From Rugamonas sp. A1-17 (GTDB lineage Bacteria > Pseudomonadota > Gammaproteobacteria > Burkholderiales > Burkholderiaceae_D), in assembly GCA_025548565.1 (NCBI GenBank), contig JAJLPB010000010.1, positions 186,001-250,000 of the forward strand: DNA of 64,000 nt, given 5' to 3'. Under the pieces are notes generated by a model, which saw nothing but the letters and a program-made list of their open reading frames with translations, was not told the DNA's origin and did not search any database. Both the position numbers and the translations under genes were made by a program. Shown here one piece after another: positions 33,742 to 43,786 of this stretch. The first letter of the stretch is position 1. Each line of letters begins with the position of its first letter.

Positions 33742-34107
33742 TCACACCGATTCCAATAGTTCTGCCACAACTTGATCCAGCCCTTCCGAGGGTTCACCTG
33801 GCGTTGGCGCATTTACGATGCGTTCGAGTTCTGGGCGAAGAAGTGCAGTCAACTCCGACGACCTGGCGACCACGCCAACAATTACACTCCACTTCCAAGT
33901 GTCGTCGTTTGACGCGAATATCTGACGAATGCGAGGAATAACGTTACTCCCCGCACTAGCAAGAAACGGAGCCAATGCCTGTGCGACCGGCCAATTCAGG
34001 TCCTGCCCCCACTCAAGTAATTCAGGGTCTGCAGCGTTCCCCGTAGCGATGATAGCTTCTGCAGCGCGGGTATCGAATTTATCAGCTAGCTTCGTAGGAT
34101 CGGGCAT
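33742..34107 (-). CDS. DUF5071 domain protein
   Basis: A 121-residue helical-repeat protein. LLEWGQDLNWPVAQALAPFL, IRQIFASNDDTWKWSVI and the ending NAPTPGEPSEGLDQ match the DUF5071 pattern. Such small proteins are common next to polymorphic toxin genes and are thought to include immunity proteins. No toxin is seen here. Between it and the next gene (33497-33741) are 245 bases with no gene, only a small hairpin (ATCGTC/GACGAT near 33622-33637). Confidence 0.75.
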   Translation of the reverse strand: MPDPTKLADKFDTRAAEAIIATGNAADPELLEWGQDLNWPVAQALAPFLASAGSNVIPRIRQIFASNDDTWKWSVIVGVVARSSELTALLRPELERIVNAPTPGEPSEGLDQVVAELLESV

Positions 34108-34168
34108 AAAAGTTTTAGGTGAATCAGAAACTCCCGCTTTTGGCCGTTAACGTTGTAGGAAGATGCCT

Positions 34169-34732
34169 TCATCCATCGCTTCGGATGCCAATATACGTAA
34201 TTCCCTGGCTAGCCATAAGATTGATGAACTCAACTAGAGCCTCGATTGGCGCGGTTCCAAAGTCACCCGTCATGTGCCACCAGTCTCCCGTTTTCTGTAG
34301 CTGTGTGAATGAATGAACCGCGCCGCTTAGCCCTGCTGGATTCGTTCCGCTTTGATCTTCGATATCGAGCCAGTGCGTGATCCATCCTTCGATCTGTTTG
34401 ATATTGTTGGGCTCCCTGTTGAACAGAATCTGCACTTGGTTCCACAAAAACGGATGTATCTCTAAAGTCAACGGACCAAATTTATATATCTGTGGTTTGA
34501 AATTCGGATCTAAATCAATCCGAATTTCCGTAGGCTTGCTCTGCCCATCATCGGTTTTGCTCAACAGATCGACGCGCAAGTATCGATATGGATAAGGTAT
34601 CGCTTCATTGTTGATGCTAATTAGTAGTTCGCTGACGGTGCTGGGAAGCTTGGATGTGATGTCCTCCCTTGCATGCAAAAGGAAGCGTACGTAGCGCTCG
34701 CGTTCTCCCGATAAGATTTCTTGTAAATTCAT
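34169..34732 (-). CDS. hypothetical protein of the island
   Basis: A 187-residue soluble protein (start MNLQEIL at ATG 34732). It has charged, moderately polar sequence, with RIDLDPNFKPQIYKFGPLTLEI and a WITHWLDIED stretch, and no signal peptide or membrane segment. No family was recognised. It is in a same-strand run with the DUF5071 and HEPN-like genes, AT-rich like them. Confidence 0.6.
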   Translation of the reverse strand: MNLQEILSGERERYVRFLLHAREDITSKLPSTVSELLISINNEAIPYPYRYLRVDLLSKTDDGQSKPTEIRIDLDPNFKPQIYKFGPLTLEIHPFLWNQVQILFNREPNNIKQIEGWITHWLDIEDQSGTNPAGLSGAVHSFTQLQKTGDWWHMTGDFGTAPIEALVEFINLMASQGITYIGIRSDG

Positions 34733-34821
34733 ACTTCGCTCAGTTTGATTTTTAAGAGGTATAACGTGCTGCCACCGTTTGCAATTGGCCGAATGCGGCA
34801 CATCAACGACCAAACTGACAA

Positions 34822-35307
34822 TTATTCGGTCGGGTGCAGAAGTCGAAGAAACGACCAGTTTAAGAAAATCATTGCCAATTGCACAGCCTCCTCGTGGCCT
34901 TTAGCGAGAACTGCCGTGTATGCCTTCTTTTGAAGCGGCTCCCAGTTGATCTTTAATGAGTTCAGCTCTTCCAGGCTAACCTTGTGATCTTCGCGGTGCG
35001 CATACGCATTGCGAATACCATTCAAAGCTTTTGCAGCGCTAACATACGAAGGCGGTAATACGCCCATTGCGTCGGCCAGATCAACCTTCATTTCAAACGT
35101 AATGCGATGTTTATCGAATAACTTCTTCGGCCTTGCAAGCTTCTTTGCTATTAACGCTTCAAGAGTTCGCTCAATAAGTAGGTGGCCACGTAAAACGGAC
35201 GAAAGCTCTGGAGAGGCGAAAACCAGCATCTCCATACCGTACTGATCAAGTTCTTCATGCGAGGCCATTTCAAAGTTGACCGCTCGTGCAGCTTTCGGTT
35301 TTTGCAT
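34822..35307 (-). CDS. HEPN-like (DUF4145-type) helical protein
   Basis: A 161-residue helical protein. LRGHLLIERTLEALIAKKL and NGIRNAYAHREDH match the HEPN/DUF4145-type pattern; the RNAYAH segment is an R-x4-H motif of the kind used by HEPN RNases. Start MQKPKAAR at ATG 35307 is chosen, as a longer in-frame extension runs into the next gene. A nuclease or adaptor role in stress or defence is possible but unproved. Confidence 0.6.
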   Translation of the reverse strand: MQKPKAARAVNFEMASHEELDQYGMEMLVFASPELSSVLRGHLLIERTLEALIAKKLARPKKLFDKHRITFEMKVDLADAMGVLPPSYVSAAKALNGIRNAYAHREDHKVSLEELNSLKINWEPLQKKAYTAVLAKGHEEAVQLAMIFLNWSFLRLLHPTE

Positions 35308-35365
35308 TGCAGCTACACTCCCATCAATTATTTGCGACCGTCGGCTTCTGGCCGTATTCGGCCGA

Positions 35366-35791
35366 CTATGAGCGCTGGTGCTCGAGGAAATCAGACACGG
35401 TTCGTTGTACTTCCTTTGATGCTCGCGCATGTTTAAGAACTTGATTCATCACGGAGAGCCAGCCCAAGCGTACATCCTGAGAAACCTCAGAGTTCACAAT
35501 TCGGTTCACCATCCAAACGTTTAGGTCTGCTGGCTGTCTCAGCACTGAGTCCATGAGAAAAGATTCATACCCAGGAATAGACTCAAGTTCGTGGACAAGT
35601 GGCCCCGGTGAACCAAGCTCTGCGTCAGGGTAGCGCTCAATCACGGAGAGCATCGCTGGCACTACCGGTGTACGCAGTTCGGGAGCAAGCGCTTGCAAGC
35701 GGTCAAGGATTTCGTAAAGACGTGCGACATTATCGACCTCATCCTCCGGAACGAACGCAGTAAGCTGGGCCACAACGTCTGTAATAATCAT
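35366..35791 (-). CDS. small immunity-type hypothetical protein
   Basis: A 141-residue helical, acidic protein with a conserved-looking core GSPGPLVHELE and VWMVNRIVNSEV. No signal peptide. Its size, acidity and neighbours suggest an immunity protein for a polymorphic toxin, but the family is not identified. Start ATG 35791. It overlaps the unused long extension of the HEPN-like frame, not the gene itself. Confidence 0.55.
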   Translation of the reverse strand: MIITDVVAQLTAFVPEDEVDNVARLYEILDRLQALAPELRTPVVPAMLSVIERYPDAELGSPGPLVHELESIPGYESFLMDSVLRQPADLNVWMVNRIVNSEVSQDVRLGWLSVMNQVLKHARASKEVQRTVSDFLEHQRS

Positions 35792-35845
35792 GAGAGCAAT
35801 CGTTTCCTTACGTTGTTAGATATGATGTACGGCTGCCTGTGGCCG

Positions 35846-36115
35846 CTAGATGTCGTGGTGCTCTTTGGCCGAACATACCAATAACACGCGGCAAGCCTCA
35901 AAAATGTCATCCACGCACTCGGCGGCCGAGATTCCAACCTCCTCATGCCCAGATTGGTCATGAGCTAAGGCGGGAAATAATTCTAGGGACGCCGGATAAT
36001 GAAGCTTCGCAGCGATAGACGCAATCAGTGCGCAACCTATGTTCGCATCAAGCGATTTTGATAGTACGTCTTGAGCCAAAAGTTTCGCATCATTGAAGGT
36101 CTCATACGTTCTCAT
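35846..36115 (-). CDS. small hypothetical protein, immunity type
   Basis: An 89-residue protein starting MRTYETFND at ATG 36115, with a core LAHDQSGHEEVGISAAECVDD and two Cys. GGGACGAG upstream is a fair ribosome site. Unknown family; a small acidic helical protein at the head of the run. It marks the right edge of the island; GC-rich sequence resumes by 36240. Confidence 0.5.
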   Translation of the reverse strand: MRTYETFNDAKLLAQDVLSKSLDANIGCALIASIAAKLHYPASLELFPALAHDQSGHEEVGISAAECVDDIFEACRVLLVCSAKEHHDI

Positions 36116-36260
36116 ATCACTCGTCCCAATTTCTCTTCCGTTCCTATTCCGAAGGTCTGCAACTGGCCGATACCGGACCAAGCCCTTTCCTATCCGCTCA
36201 GACTGCCCTTGTCAGTCTGGACAATTATTTAAACACATAAGCGGCCACGGGTGCCAATGT

Positions 36261-36569
36261 TCAGGACTGACGCTCCCCTCTCTCCGGCTCGAGCTGCTTG
36301 TGGACACGATAGCTCGGTGCCAGCAGCTTGTATTGCAGGCGTTGCTTGAACTCGGCTTCGCGCTGCTGCCAAGTCGGCGCGCGGGCCTTCGGCGCCGGCA
36401 GCACGGTCGGCTCGCCGTTCATTTTCAACTCGGCGACCGGGGCATCGCCGGCGTCGTCCTTGTTGTCGGTGTAGTGGATGCGGCCCTGGGCGTCGGCCCA
36501 TTTGTATATCTGGGCGTGGCCGCTGGCGCAGGTGCATAGCAAAGCGATGGTGAGCAGGGTCCGGGACAT
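36261..36569 (-). CDS. DUF4124 periplasmic protein
   Basis: A 102-residue exported protein: a signal peptide cut after SGHA, followed directly by the DUF4124 motif QIYKWADAQGRIHYTDNKDD, and a charged C-terminal tail. DUF4124 proteins are common in beta- and gamma-proteobacteria and their role is unknown. A fairly weak ribosome site precedes ATG 36569. Confidence 0.82.
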   Translation of the reverse strand: MSRTLLTIALLCTCASGHAQIYKWADAQGRIHYTDNKDDAGDAPVAELKMNGEPTVLPAPKARAPTWQQREAEFKQRLQYKLLAPSYRVHKQLEPERGERQS

Positions 36570-36647
36570 GGCGGCTTGTTCTCATGGAGAATCGACCCGC
36601 CGATTGTACGAAAAAGTTCTGCCGAGAAATCTATTGAAATGTCACCA

Positions 36648-37562
36648 CTATTGCAGCAGCACCACGGCGCCGCGCGCGATCGCGTGCGCCACGGCCATCA
36701 CGTCCCAGTTGGTGAGGCGGATGCAGCCGTGCGACTGGGTCTTGCCGATCTTGCCCGGCTCGGGCGTGCCATGGATGCCGTAGTGTTCCTTGCTCAGCTC
36801 TATCCACGCGACGCCGACCGGATTGTTGGGGCCGGCCGCGATGCGGGCCTTGGCGTCACCGGCCCTGGCGTCCCAGAACAGCTTGGGGTTGTAGCGGTAT
36901 TCGGGATTGGTGGCGACGCCGCGCACCTGCCAGCGGCCTTCGGGCAGCGGGTCGTGCTTGCTGCCGGTGCTGGCGGGGAATTGCGCGAACGGCATGCCGC
37001 CCGCGTCGAGCAGCGTCAGCGTGCCGTCGTGGGCGTCGACCAGGATGGAGCTGGCCTTCGGCAGCGGCTTGGCGGCGGCCACGTTGGGCACGCTCAGCTG
37101 GGTGCCTGCGCGCGCGAGCGATTTGCCGGGATTGAGGCGGCGCAGCAGGTCGGGGCTGCAATGGAAGCGCTCGCCCAGCGCTTCGGCCAGGCTGGCGTAG
37201 CCGAGCGCGGGCAGCTTGGCCTTGGCCATCATGCCGGCCGGGAGCGGCGCGTACGGGCCGGCAACGTCCTGCGCGGTGATGGTGTAGGTGTCGAGCACGG
37301 GCGCCTGGTCGCGCTCCAGTTCGGTCCAGGTGGCGGCATCGACCAGGCCGGTCAGCGGCAACTGGTGCAGCTTCTGGAAACCGATGATGGCCTTGCGCAT
37401 ATTACTGCCGTAGGCGCCGTCCATTTCGCCGGACGAGAAGTGTGCGCGATCCAGCAGCACTTGTGCCCGCAGCACCTGGTCGCCCTTGGCGTGCGGGCCA
37501 ATGGTGGCGGCGTGGGCGATGCCGGCCGTCGCCAGCGCTAATGCAAAAAACAGAACTCTCAA
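36648..37562 (-). CDS. L,D-transpeptidase (YkuD) with peptidoglycan-binding domain
   Basis: A 304-residue exported enzyme: signal peptide (cut after AHA), an N-terminal peptidoglycan-binding helix bundle (residues about 30-80, MRKAIIGFQKLHQLPLTG), and a C-terminal YkuD domain with HGTPEPGKIGKTQSHGCIRLT, where His and Cys are catalytic. It crosslinks peptidoglycan or attaches lipoproteins. It starts with TTG at 37562, as no ATG begins the signal. No clear ribosome site is visible. Confidence 0.88.
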   Translation of the reverse strand: MRVLFFALALATAGIAHAATIGPHAKGDQVLRAQVLLDRAHFSSGEMDGAYGSNMRKAIIGFQKLHQLPLTGLVDAATWTELERDQAPVLDTYTITAQDVAGPYAPLPAGMMAKAKLPALGYASLAEALGERFHCSPDLLRRLNPGKSLARAGTQLSVPNVAAAKPLPKASSILVDAHDGTLTLLDAGGMPFAQFPASTGSKHDPLPEGRWQVRGVATNPEYRYNPKLFWDARAGDAKARIAAGPNNPVGVAWIELSKEHYGIHGTPEPGKIGKTQSHGCIRLTNWDVMAVAHAIARGAVVLLQ

Positions 37563-37644
37563 ACCAAAACTCGACTGACGATGTGGGCGCTTATTTTAGC
37601 GTACCGCCCTCCGCCGGGGGTGCACTGTCGCGCGCGCCCCCCCG

Positions 37645-38040
37645 TCAGGATGCCAGCTGTTGTGCGACTTCCCAGCTGTGGCCGGCGGGATCGACGAAGT
37701 TAGCGGTGCGCATGCCCCACGGGCGGTCGACGGGGCCGGCGAGCAGCGTCACGCCGCGCTGTCGCAGCTGCGCGCAGACCGCGTCCACGTCCGGCACCCA
37801 GATGCTGAGCTGGAAGCGTGATCCCGCATCGCGCGGCGCCACCACGCCCGGCGCGATGATCTCCGGCGCGCTGCCCGTGTGCAGCAGGTTGACGATCAGC
37901 GTGTCGAACTTGAGCGCGGCCGATACCGCGTCCTCATACACGACCGGCGCGCCGAACACGTCGATGTAGAACGCCTTGGCCGCCGCCACGTCTTCGACGA
38001 ACAGGCTGATGGCGCTCACATGGTTCAAATGGTTTGTCAT
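37645..38040 (-). CDS. VOC family protein
   Basis: A 131-residue glyoxalase-fold protein (HVSAISLFVEDVAAAKAFY...PAGHSWEVAQ). Its ATG overlaps the stop of the substrate-binding gene upstream (ATGA, 38037-38040), so it is translationally coupled. The substrate is unknown. Confidence 0.85.
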   Translation of the reverse strand: MTNHLNHVSAISLFVEDVAAAKAFYIDVFGAPVVYEDAVSAALKFDTLIVNLLHTGSAPEIIAPGVVAPRDAGSRFQLSIWVPDVDAVCAQLRQRGVTLLAGPVDRPWGMRTANFVDPAGHSWEVAQQLAS

Positions 38041-38837
38041 GGATCTGTTTTCCGGTATCGTTGCACGAAACTGCCGAGGTGGTTGCGATGCGCGTCCAGC
38101 CAGCTCCACAACGCTTCGACCTGCGCGGGATGGGCGCGGTAGTAGCTGGCGTTGAAAGCCAGCCACAGCCGCGTGTTAATCAGCGGCTGCGGCAGCTGCA
38201 CCACCGCGCCGCGATAGCGCTTCAAGCTCGCGGCCAGGTGCTCGGGCTTGACCAGGTTGACCACCACGCCGTCTACCCGCCCCAGCTTGAGCTTCTCGAT
38301 GTTGCGCTCCAGGTCGCGGGCGCCGTCGTCCACGGTCAGGCCGGCTTCGCGCAGGCGGGCGTTGGAACTGCTGCCTTGCGTCGCGCCCAACACCTTGCCG
38401 CGAAAATACTCGCTGGGATTGGTGCCGGCCGGGAGCTTGTCCCTGGCGCGCACCAGCACCACCAGCGTGTTGTGCAGCGCGCGGTCGCGGTCGACGTTGC
38501 CGTCCTTGTCGCGCGGCAGCGCGACCGATGGCGCGTAGCTGGGTTGCTCGCCCAGCGGCGTCATGTCGATGTCGCCGGCCTCCAACGCCACGCGCAACCG
38601 CGCCACCGGCAGGCGCACCAGCGTGGGCGGGCAGTTGAAGCCGGACTCCAGGACGGCGCTGCGGATCAGGTCGACCGCCGCGCCGGGCGGCTCGGGCACC
38701 TGTTCGCCCTCGCCCAGCCAGTACGGCGGACGGTTCTGGTCCATATAGCCGACCCGCAGCGGCGTGCAGGCGCCCGCGCCGTACGCAACGGGGGCAAGCG
38801 TGGCCAACATCAGCAGTATGCCAGCACGGATCGCCAT
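38037..38837 (-). CDS. periplasmic solute-binding protein (SBP type 3-like)
   Basis: A 266-residue exported protein with a signal peptide (cut after VAYGA) and a bacterial SBP_bac_3 layout: LRVGYMDQNRPPYWLGEGE, IDMTPLGEQP and GKVLGATQGSSSNARL. Such proteins bind amino acids or act as stand-alone sensors. No permease or ATPase gene is nearby, so it may be an orphan binding protein. It is coupled to a VOC gene. Confidence 0.82.
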   Translation of the reverse strand: MAIRAGILLMLATLAPVAYGAGACTPLRVGYMDQNRPPYWLGEGEQVPEPPGAAVDLIRSAVLESGFNCPPTLVRLPVARLRVALEAGDIDMTPLGEQPSYAPSVALPRDKDGNVDRDRALHNTLVVLVRARDKLPAGTNPSEYFRGKVLGATQGSSSNARLREAGLTVDDGARDLERNIEKLKLGRVDGVVVNLVKPEHLAASLKRYRGAVVQLPQPLINTRLWLAFNASYYRAHPAQVEALWSWLDAHRNHLGSFVQRYRKTDP

Positions 38838-38843
38838 GGGTGA

Positions 38844-39164
38844 TCAGTTTTCGGGAGGTTTAGGGGCAAGTGGCGGCGGCGCCGCGGCCTGGCCCTTGCC
38901 GACGATCTGGATGAAGATTTCGTTTTGCTTGATCATGCTGAGCTCGTAGCGAGCACGCTCCTCCACCGCGCCGGTGCCGTCCTTGAGGTCGCGCACTTCG
39001 GAGTCGAGCTTGGCGTTGCGGGCGATCAGTTCCGCGTTTTTCTTGTGGGCGGCGTCGACCTGGCCTTCGAAGTCCTTCACGCGCAGCCATCCGCCCTTCC
39101 CCAGCCAGAGCGGGTACTGTATCAACAGCAGCAGGGCTGCCAGTGCGAGGGTGATCAGACGCAT
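38844..39164 (-). CDS. ftsB: cell division protein FtsB
   Basis: A 106-residue bitopic protein: one N-terminal membrane helix (residues 3-18), a coiled coil (VDAAHKKNAELIARNAKLDSEVRDL) and a short C-terminal tail rich in Pro. FtsB joins FtsL and FtsQ in the divisome. It directly follows eno, as in many proteobacteria, and ends 6 bases before the binding-protein gene. Confidence 0.92.
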   Translation of the reverse strand: MRLITLALAALLLLIQYPLWLGKGGWLRVKDFEGQVDAAHKKNAELIARNAKLDSEVRDLKDGTGAVEERARYELSMIKQNEIFIQIVGKGQAAAPPPLAPKPPEN

Positions 39165-39207
39165 GGAGTCGACAGCGGCCGGAACGGGTCCGGCCGCGCT
39201 TGCTAAA

Positions 39208-40491
<1,284 letters not shown>

Positions 40492-40620
40492 GTCATTCTC
40501 CAAAGTTAGGCGATGCGAAGTCGCTACGCGTTCTGATGCGCGTTGCGGACGAAATAACGGGGATTGTACCCGGCGCACGGGCGCCACTCATACGGAAAGC
40601 CGTACGCCAGGTATGCTGCA

Positions 40621-41475
40621 TTAGTTGAAGCTGCTTTCGAGGAAGCCGGCTTTCTTGGTGATGCGGTCCAGCTCGATCAGCGTGGACAGCAACTCCTTCA
40701 TGCGACCCAGCGGCACGGCGTTCGGGCCGTCCGACAGGGCTTCCGCAGGGTTGGGATGGGTTTCCATGAAGACGCCGGCCACGCCCACGGCCACGGCCGC
40801 GCGCGACAGCACGGGCACCATCTCGCGCATGCCACCGGACGACGTGCCGTTACCGCCTGGCAGTTGCACCGAGTGGGTGGCGTCGAACACCACCGGGCAG
40901 TTCGATTCGCGCATGATGGCCAGCGAACGCATGTCCGAGACCAGGTTGTTGTAGCCGAAGGAGGCGCCGCGCTCGCAGGCCATGAAGTTGTCTTCGTTCA
41001 GGCCCTTGGCGCGGGCGGCCAGGCGGGCTTTGTCGATGACGTTCTTCATGTCGTGCGGGGCGAGGAACTGGCCCTTCTTGATGTTGACCGGCAGGCCCGA
41101 TTCCGCGCAGGCGACGATGAAGTCGGTCTGGCGGCACAGGAAGGCCGGGGTCTGCAGCACGTCGACCACCGCCGAGACTTCGGCGATTTCGTCGATCGAG
41201 TGCACGTCGGTCAGCACCGGCACGCCCAGCTCGCGCTTGACGTCGCCCAGGATCTCCAGGCCCTTGTCGCGGCCGGGACCGCGGTACGAGGTACCGGAGG
41301 AACGATTGGCCTTGTCGAACGAGGACTTGTAGATGAACGGGATGCCCAGCGCGGCCGTCATTTCCTTCAGCGCGCCGGCGGTGTCGAACGCCATCTGGCG
41401 CGATTCGATCACGCAGGTGCCGGCGATCAGGAAGAACGGCTGGTCGAGGCCAACGTCAAATCCGCACAGTTTCAT
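40621..41475 (-). CDS. kdsA: 3-deoxy-8-phosphooctulonate synthase
   Basis: A 284-residue enzyme joining arabinose 5-phosphate and phosphoenolpyruvate to make KDO-8-phosphate for lipopolysaccharide. Conserved stretches are FFLIAGTCVIES, SFDKANRSS and VFDATHSVQLPGG. Its ATG overlaps the pyrG stop (ATGA, 41472-41475), implying coupled translation. Confidence 0.97.
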   Translation of the reverse strand: MKLCGFDVGLDQPFFLIAGTCVIESRQMAFDTAGALKEMTAALGIPFIYKSSFDKANRSSGTSYRGPGRDKGLEILGDVKRELGVPVLTDVHSIDEIAEVSAVVDVLQTPAFLCRQTDFIVACAESGLPVNIKKGQFLAPHDMKNVIDKARLAARAKGLNEDNFMACERGASFGYNNLVSDMRSLAIMRESNCPVVFDATHSVQLPGGNGTSSGGMREMVPVLSRAAVAVGVAGVFMETHPNPAEALSDGPNAVPLGRMKELLSTLIELDRITKKAGFLESSFN

Positions 41476-43160
41476 GCTGCATCTCCTTGCAGTGCATCGG
41501 TAACAGCGTGCAGGCGTGCGCCGCCGGCGGCCTTGTGGGCCAGTGCTGCCTTGATGTAGGACGTGAACAGCGGATGGCCGTCACGCGGGGTCGATTTGAA
41601 TTCTGGGTGGTACTGCACGCCCATGTACCATGGGTGCGCGTTCTCGCCGGTGCGCGGCAGTTCCATGATTTCGCACAAGTCTTCGGTCGGGGTGCGGGCC
41701 GCGACCACCAGGCCGGCAGCTTCCACGCGCGGCAGGTAGTGGTTGTTGGCTTCGTAGCGGTGACGGTGACGCTCGGTGACCACGGCGCCGTAGATTTCCG
41801 AAGCCAGCGTGCCCGGCTTGATGGCGCAGGTCTGCGCGCCCAGGCGCATGGTGCCGCCCAGGTCGGAATTCTCGTCGCGCTTCTCGACCTTGCCGTCCTG
41901 GCCTTGCCATTCGTCGATCAGGGCGACCACGGGCTGCGAGGTTTCCAGGTCGAACTCGGTCGAGTTGGCGGCGGTCAGGCCGGCCTTGTGGCGGGCGTAT
42001 TCGATCAGCGCCACCTGCATGCCGAGGCAGATGCCCAGGTAAGGGATCTTGTTCTCACGGGCGAACTGGGCGGCCATGATCTTGCCTTCCACGCCGCGCT
42101 TGCCGAAGCCGCCCGGTACCAGGATGGCGTCGTACTTGCCCAGCGCGGCGCAGCCGGTGGTCTCGATCTCTTCCGAGTCGATGTACTCGATGTTGACCTT
42201 GGATTCGTTGTGGATGCCGGCGTGGCGCAGCGCTTCGGTCAGCGACTTGTACGACTCGGTCAGCTCCACATACTTGCCGACCATGCCGATCGACACTTCG
42301 GTCTTCGGATGCTCCAGCGTGTAGATCAGCTTGCTCCAGACCGACAGGTCGGCCGGGGCCGGGTTCAGGTCCAGCGCTTCGCAAATGATCGCGTCCAGGC
42401 CCTGGTCGTGCAGCATCTGCGGCACTTTGTAGATGGTGTCGACGTCCCACACGGAAATCACGGCCTGCTCTTCGATGTTCGAGAACAGCGAGATCTTGGC
42501 GCGTTCGTCTTCCGGGATGGCGCGGTCGGCGCGGCACAGCAGCGCGTTCGGCGAGATGCCGATCTCGCGCAGCTTCTGCACCGAGTGCTGGGTCGGCTTG
42601 GTTTTCAGTTCACCGGCGGAGGCGATGAACGGCACCAGCGTCAGGTGGACGAAGGCGGTGTTCTTGCGGCCGGCGCGCAGGCTCAGCTGACGCGCGGCTT
42701 CCAGGAACGGCAGCGATTCGATGTCGCCCACGGTGCCGCCGATTTCGCACAGCGCCACGTCGTAGCCTTCGGCGCCACGGCGGATGTAGTCCTGGATTTC
42801 ATTGGTGATGTGCGGGATCACTTGCACCGTCTTGCCCAGGTACTCGCCGCGGCGTTCCTTGCGGATCACCGATTCGTAGATCTGGCCGGTGGTGAAGTTG
42901 TTCACCTTTTTCATCCGGGTGGAAATGAAGCGCTCGTAGTGGCCGAGGTCGAGGTCGGTTTCGGCCCCGTCGTCGGTGACGAAGACTTCACCGTGTTGCA
43001 TAGGGCTCATCGTGCCAGGATCGACGTTGATGTACGGGTCGAGCTTGAGCATGGTGACTTTGAGGCCGCGCGATTCGAGGATCGCGGCGAGAGAGGCGGC
43101 GGCAATCCCTTTACCAAGGGAAGACACGACGCCGCCAGTGACGAAGACAAATTTGGTCAT
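41472..43160 (-). CDS. pyrG: CTP synthase
   Basis: A 562-residue enzyme aminating UTP to CTP. The N-terminal synthase domain begins KFVFVTGGVVSSLGKG; the C-terminal glutaminase domain has the nucleophile in GICLGMQ and the His/Glu pair around YHPEF. Length fits the beta-proteobacterial form. It heads the run with kdsA and eno, on the minus strand, divergent from the PRC-barrel gene. The roughly 200 bases between them hold no other gene. Confidence 0.98.
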   Translation of the reverse strand: MTKFVFVTGGVVSSLGKGIAAASLAAILESRGLKVTMLKLDPYINVDPGTMSPMQHGEVFVTDDGAETDLDLGHYERFISTRMKKVNNFTTGQIYESVIRKERRGEYLGKTVQVIPHITNEIQDYIRRGAEGYDVALCEIGGTVGDIESLPFLEAARQLSLRAGRKNTAFVHLTLVPFIASAGELKTKPTQHSVQKLREIGISPNALLCRADRAIPEDERAKISLFSNIEEQAVISVWDVDTIYKVPQMLHDQGLDAIICEALDLNPAPADLSVWSKLIYTLEHPKTEVSIGMVGKYVELTESYKSLTEALRHAGIHNESKVNIEYIDSEEIETTGCAALGKYDAILVPGGFGKRGVEGKIMAAQFARENKIPYLGICLGMQVALIEYARHKAGLTAANSTEFDLETSQPVVALIDEWQGQDGKVEKRDENSDLGGTMRLGAQTCAIKPGTLASEIYGAVVTERHRHRYEANNHYLPRVEAAGLVVAARTPTEDLCEIMELPRTGENAHPWYMGVQYHPEFKSTPRDGHPLFTSYIKAALAHKAAGGARLHAVTDALQGDAA

Positions 43161-43363
43161 TGCAGATGGTGCCGAACGGCACGTGCGGGAAATTGAAATT
43201 ATACCCTAAAAGATGCGATTCTTCACCTTCCGCCCCGGAAAAATCCGCGTGCGGGCGTGCTCCCCCCTCACGCCGCCCATGCGCCGTCAGTGTGCTGCAC
43301 CGTACAGACCGCCCTGTCCGATCGGACAAAAATGATGACTCATTGATAATCTGGGAGGTCAAA

Positions 43364-43786
43364 ATGAACTACGAAGAACTCGATGCCCTGGGCATGTATG
43401 TGGACCACGGCCACAAGGGCCCCGGCCCCGAACTGATGGGCGCCGACACGCTGATCGGCAACCACGTCCACAACCTGAAGAACGAGCATCTGGGCGAGAT
43501 CAAGGAAATCATGCTCGACATGCGCACCGGCGGCATCGCCTACGCGGTGATGTCGTACGGCGGCGTGTTCACGCTGGGCGAGAAACTGTTCGCCGTGCCG
43601 TGGGAGGCGCTGACGCTGGACACGATCAACAAGCGCTTCACGCTGAACCTGGACAAGGAGCGCATCGAAAACGCCCCGGGTTTCGATTCCGACCACTGGC
43701 CCGACATGGCCAACCAGACCTGGGCCAGCCAGATCCACACCTACTACGGCACCAGCGGCAACCGCGCCGCCGGCCTGCGGCGCTGA
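43364..43786 (+). CDS. PRC-barrel domain protein
   Basis: A 140-residue soluble protein with a PRC barrel (LMGADTLIGNHVHNLKNEHLGEIKEIMLD...GIAYAVMSYGGV). PRC-barrel proteins often bind RNA or help assemble complexes; stress-linked members are common in this group. GGGAGG stands before ATG 43364, and upstream in-frame sequence is not coding. Its stop abuts the dnaE2 stop with no spacer. Confidence 0.88.
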   Translation: MNYEELDALGMYVDHGHKGPGPELMGADTLIGNHVHNLKNEHLGEIKEIMLDMRTGGIAYAVMSYGGVFTLGEKLFAVPWEALTLDTINKRFTLNLDKERIENAPGFDSDHWPDMANQTWASQIHTYYGTSGNRAAGLRR

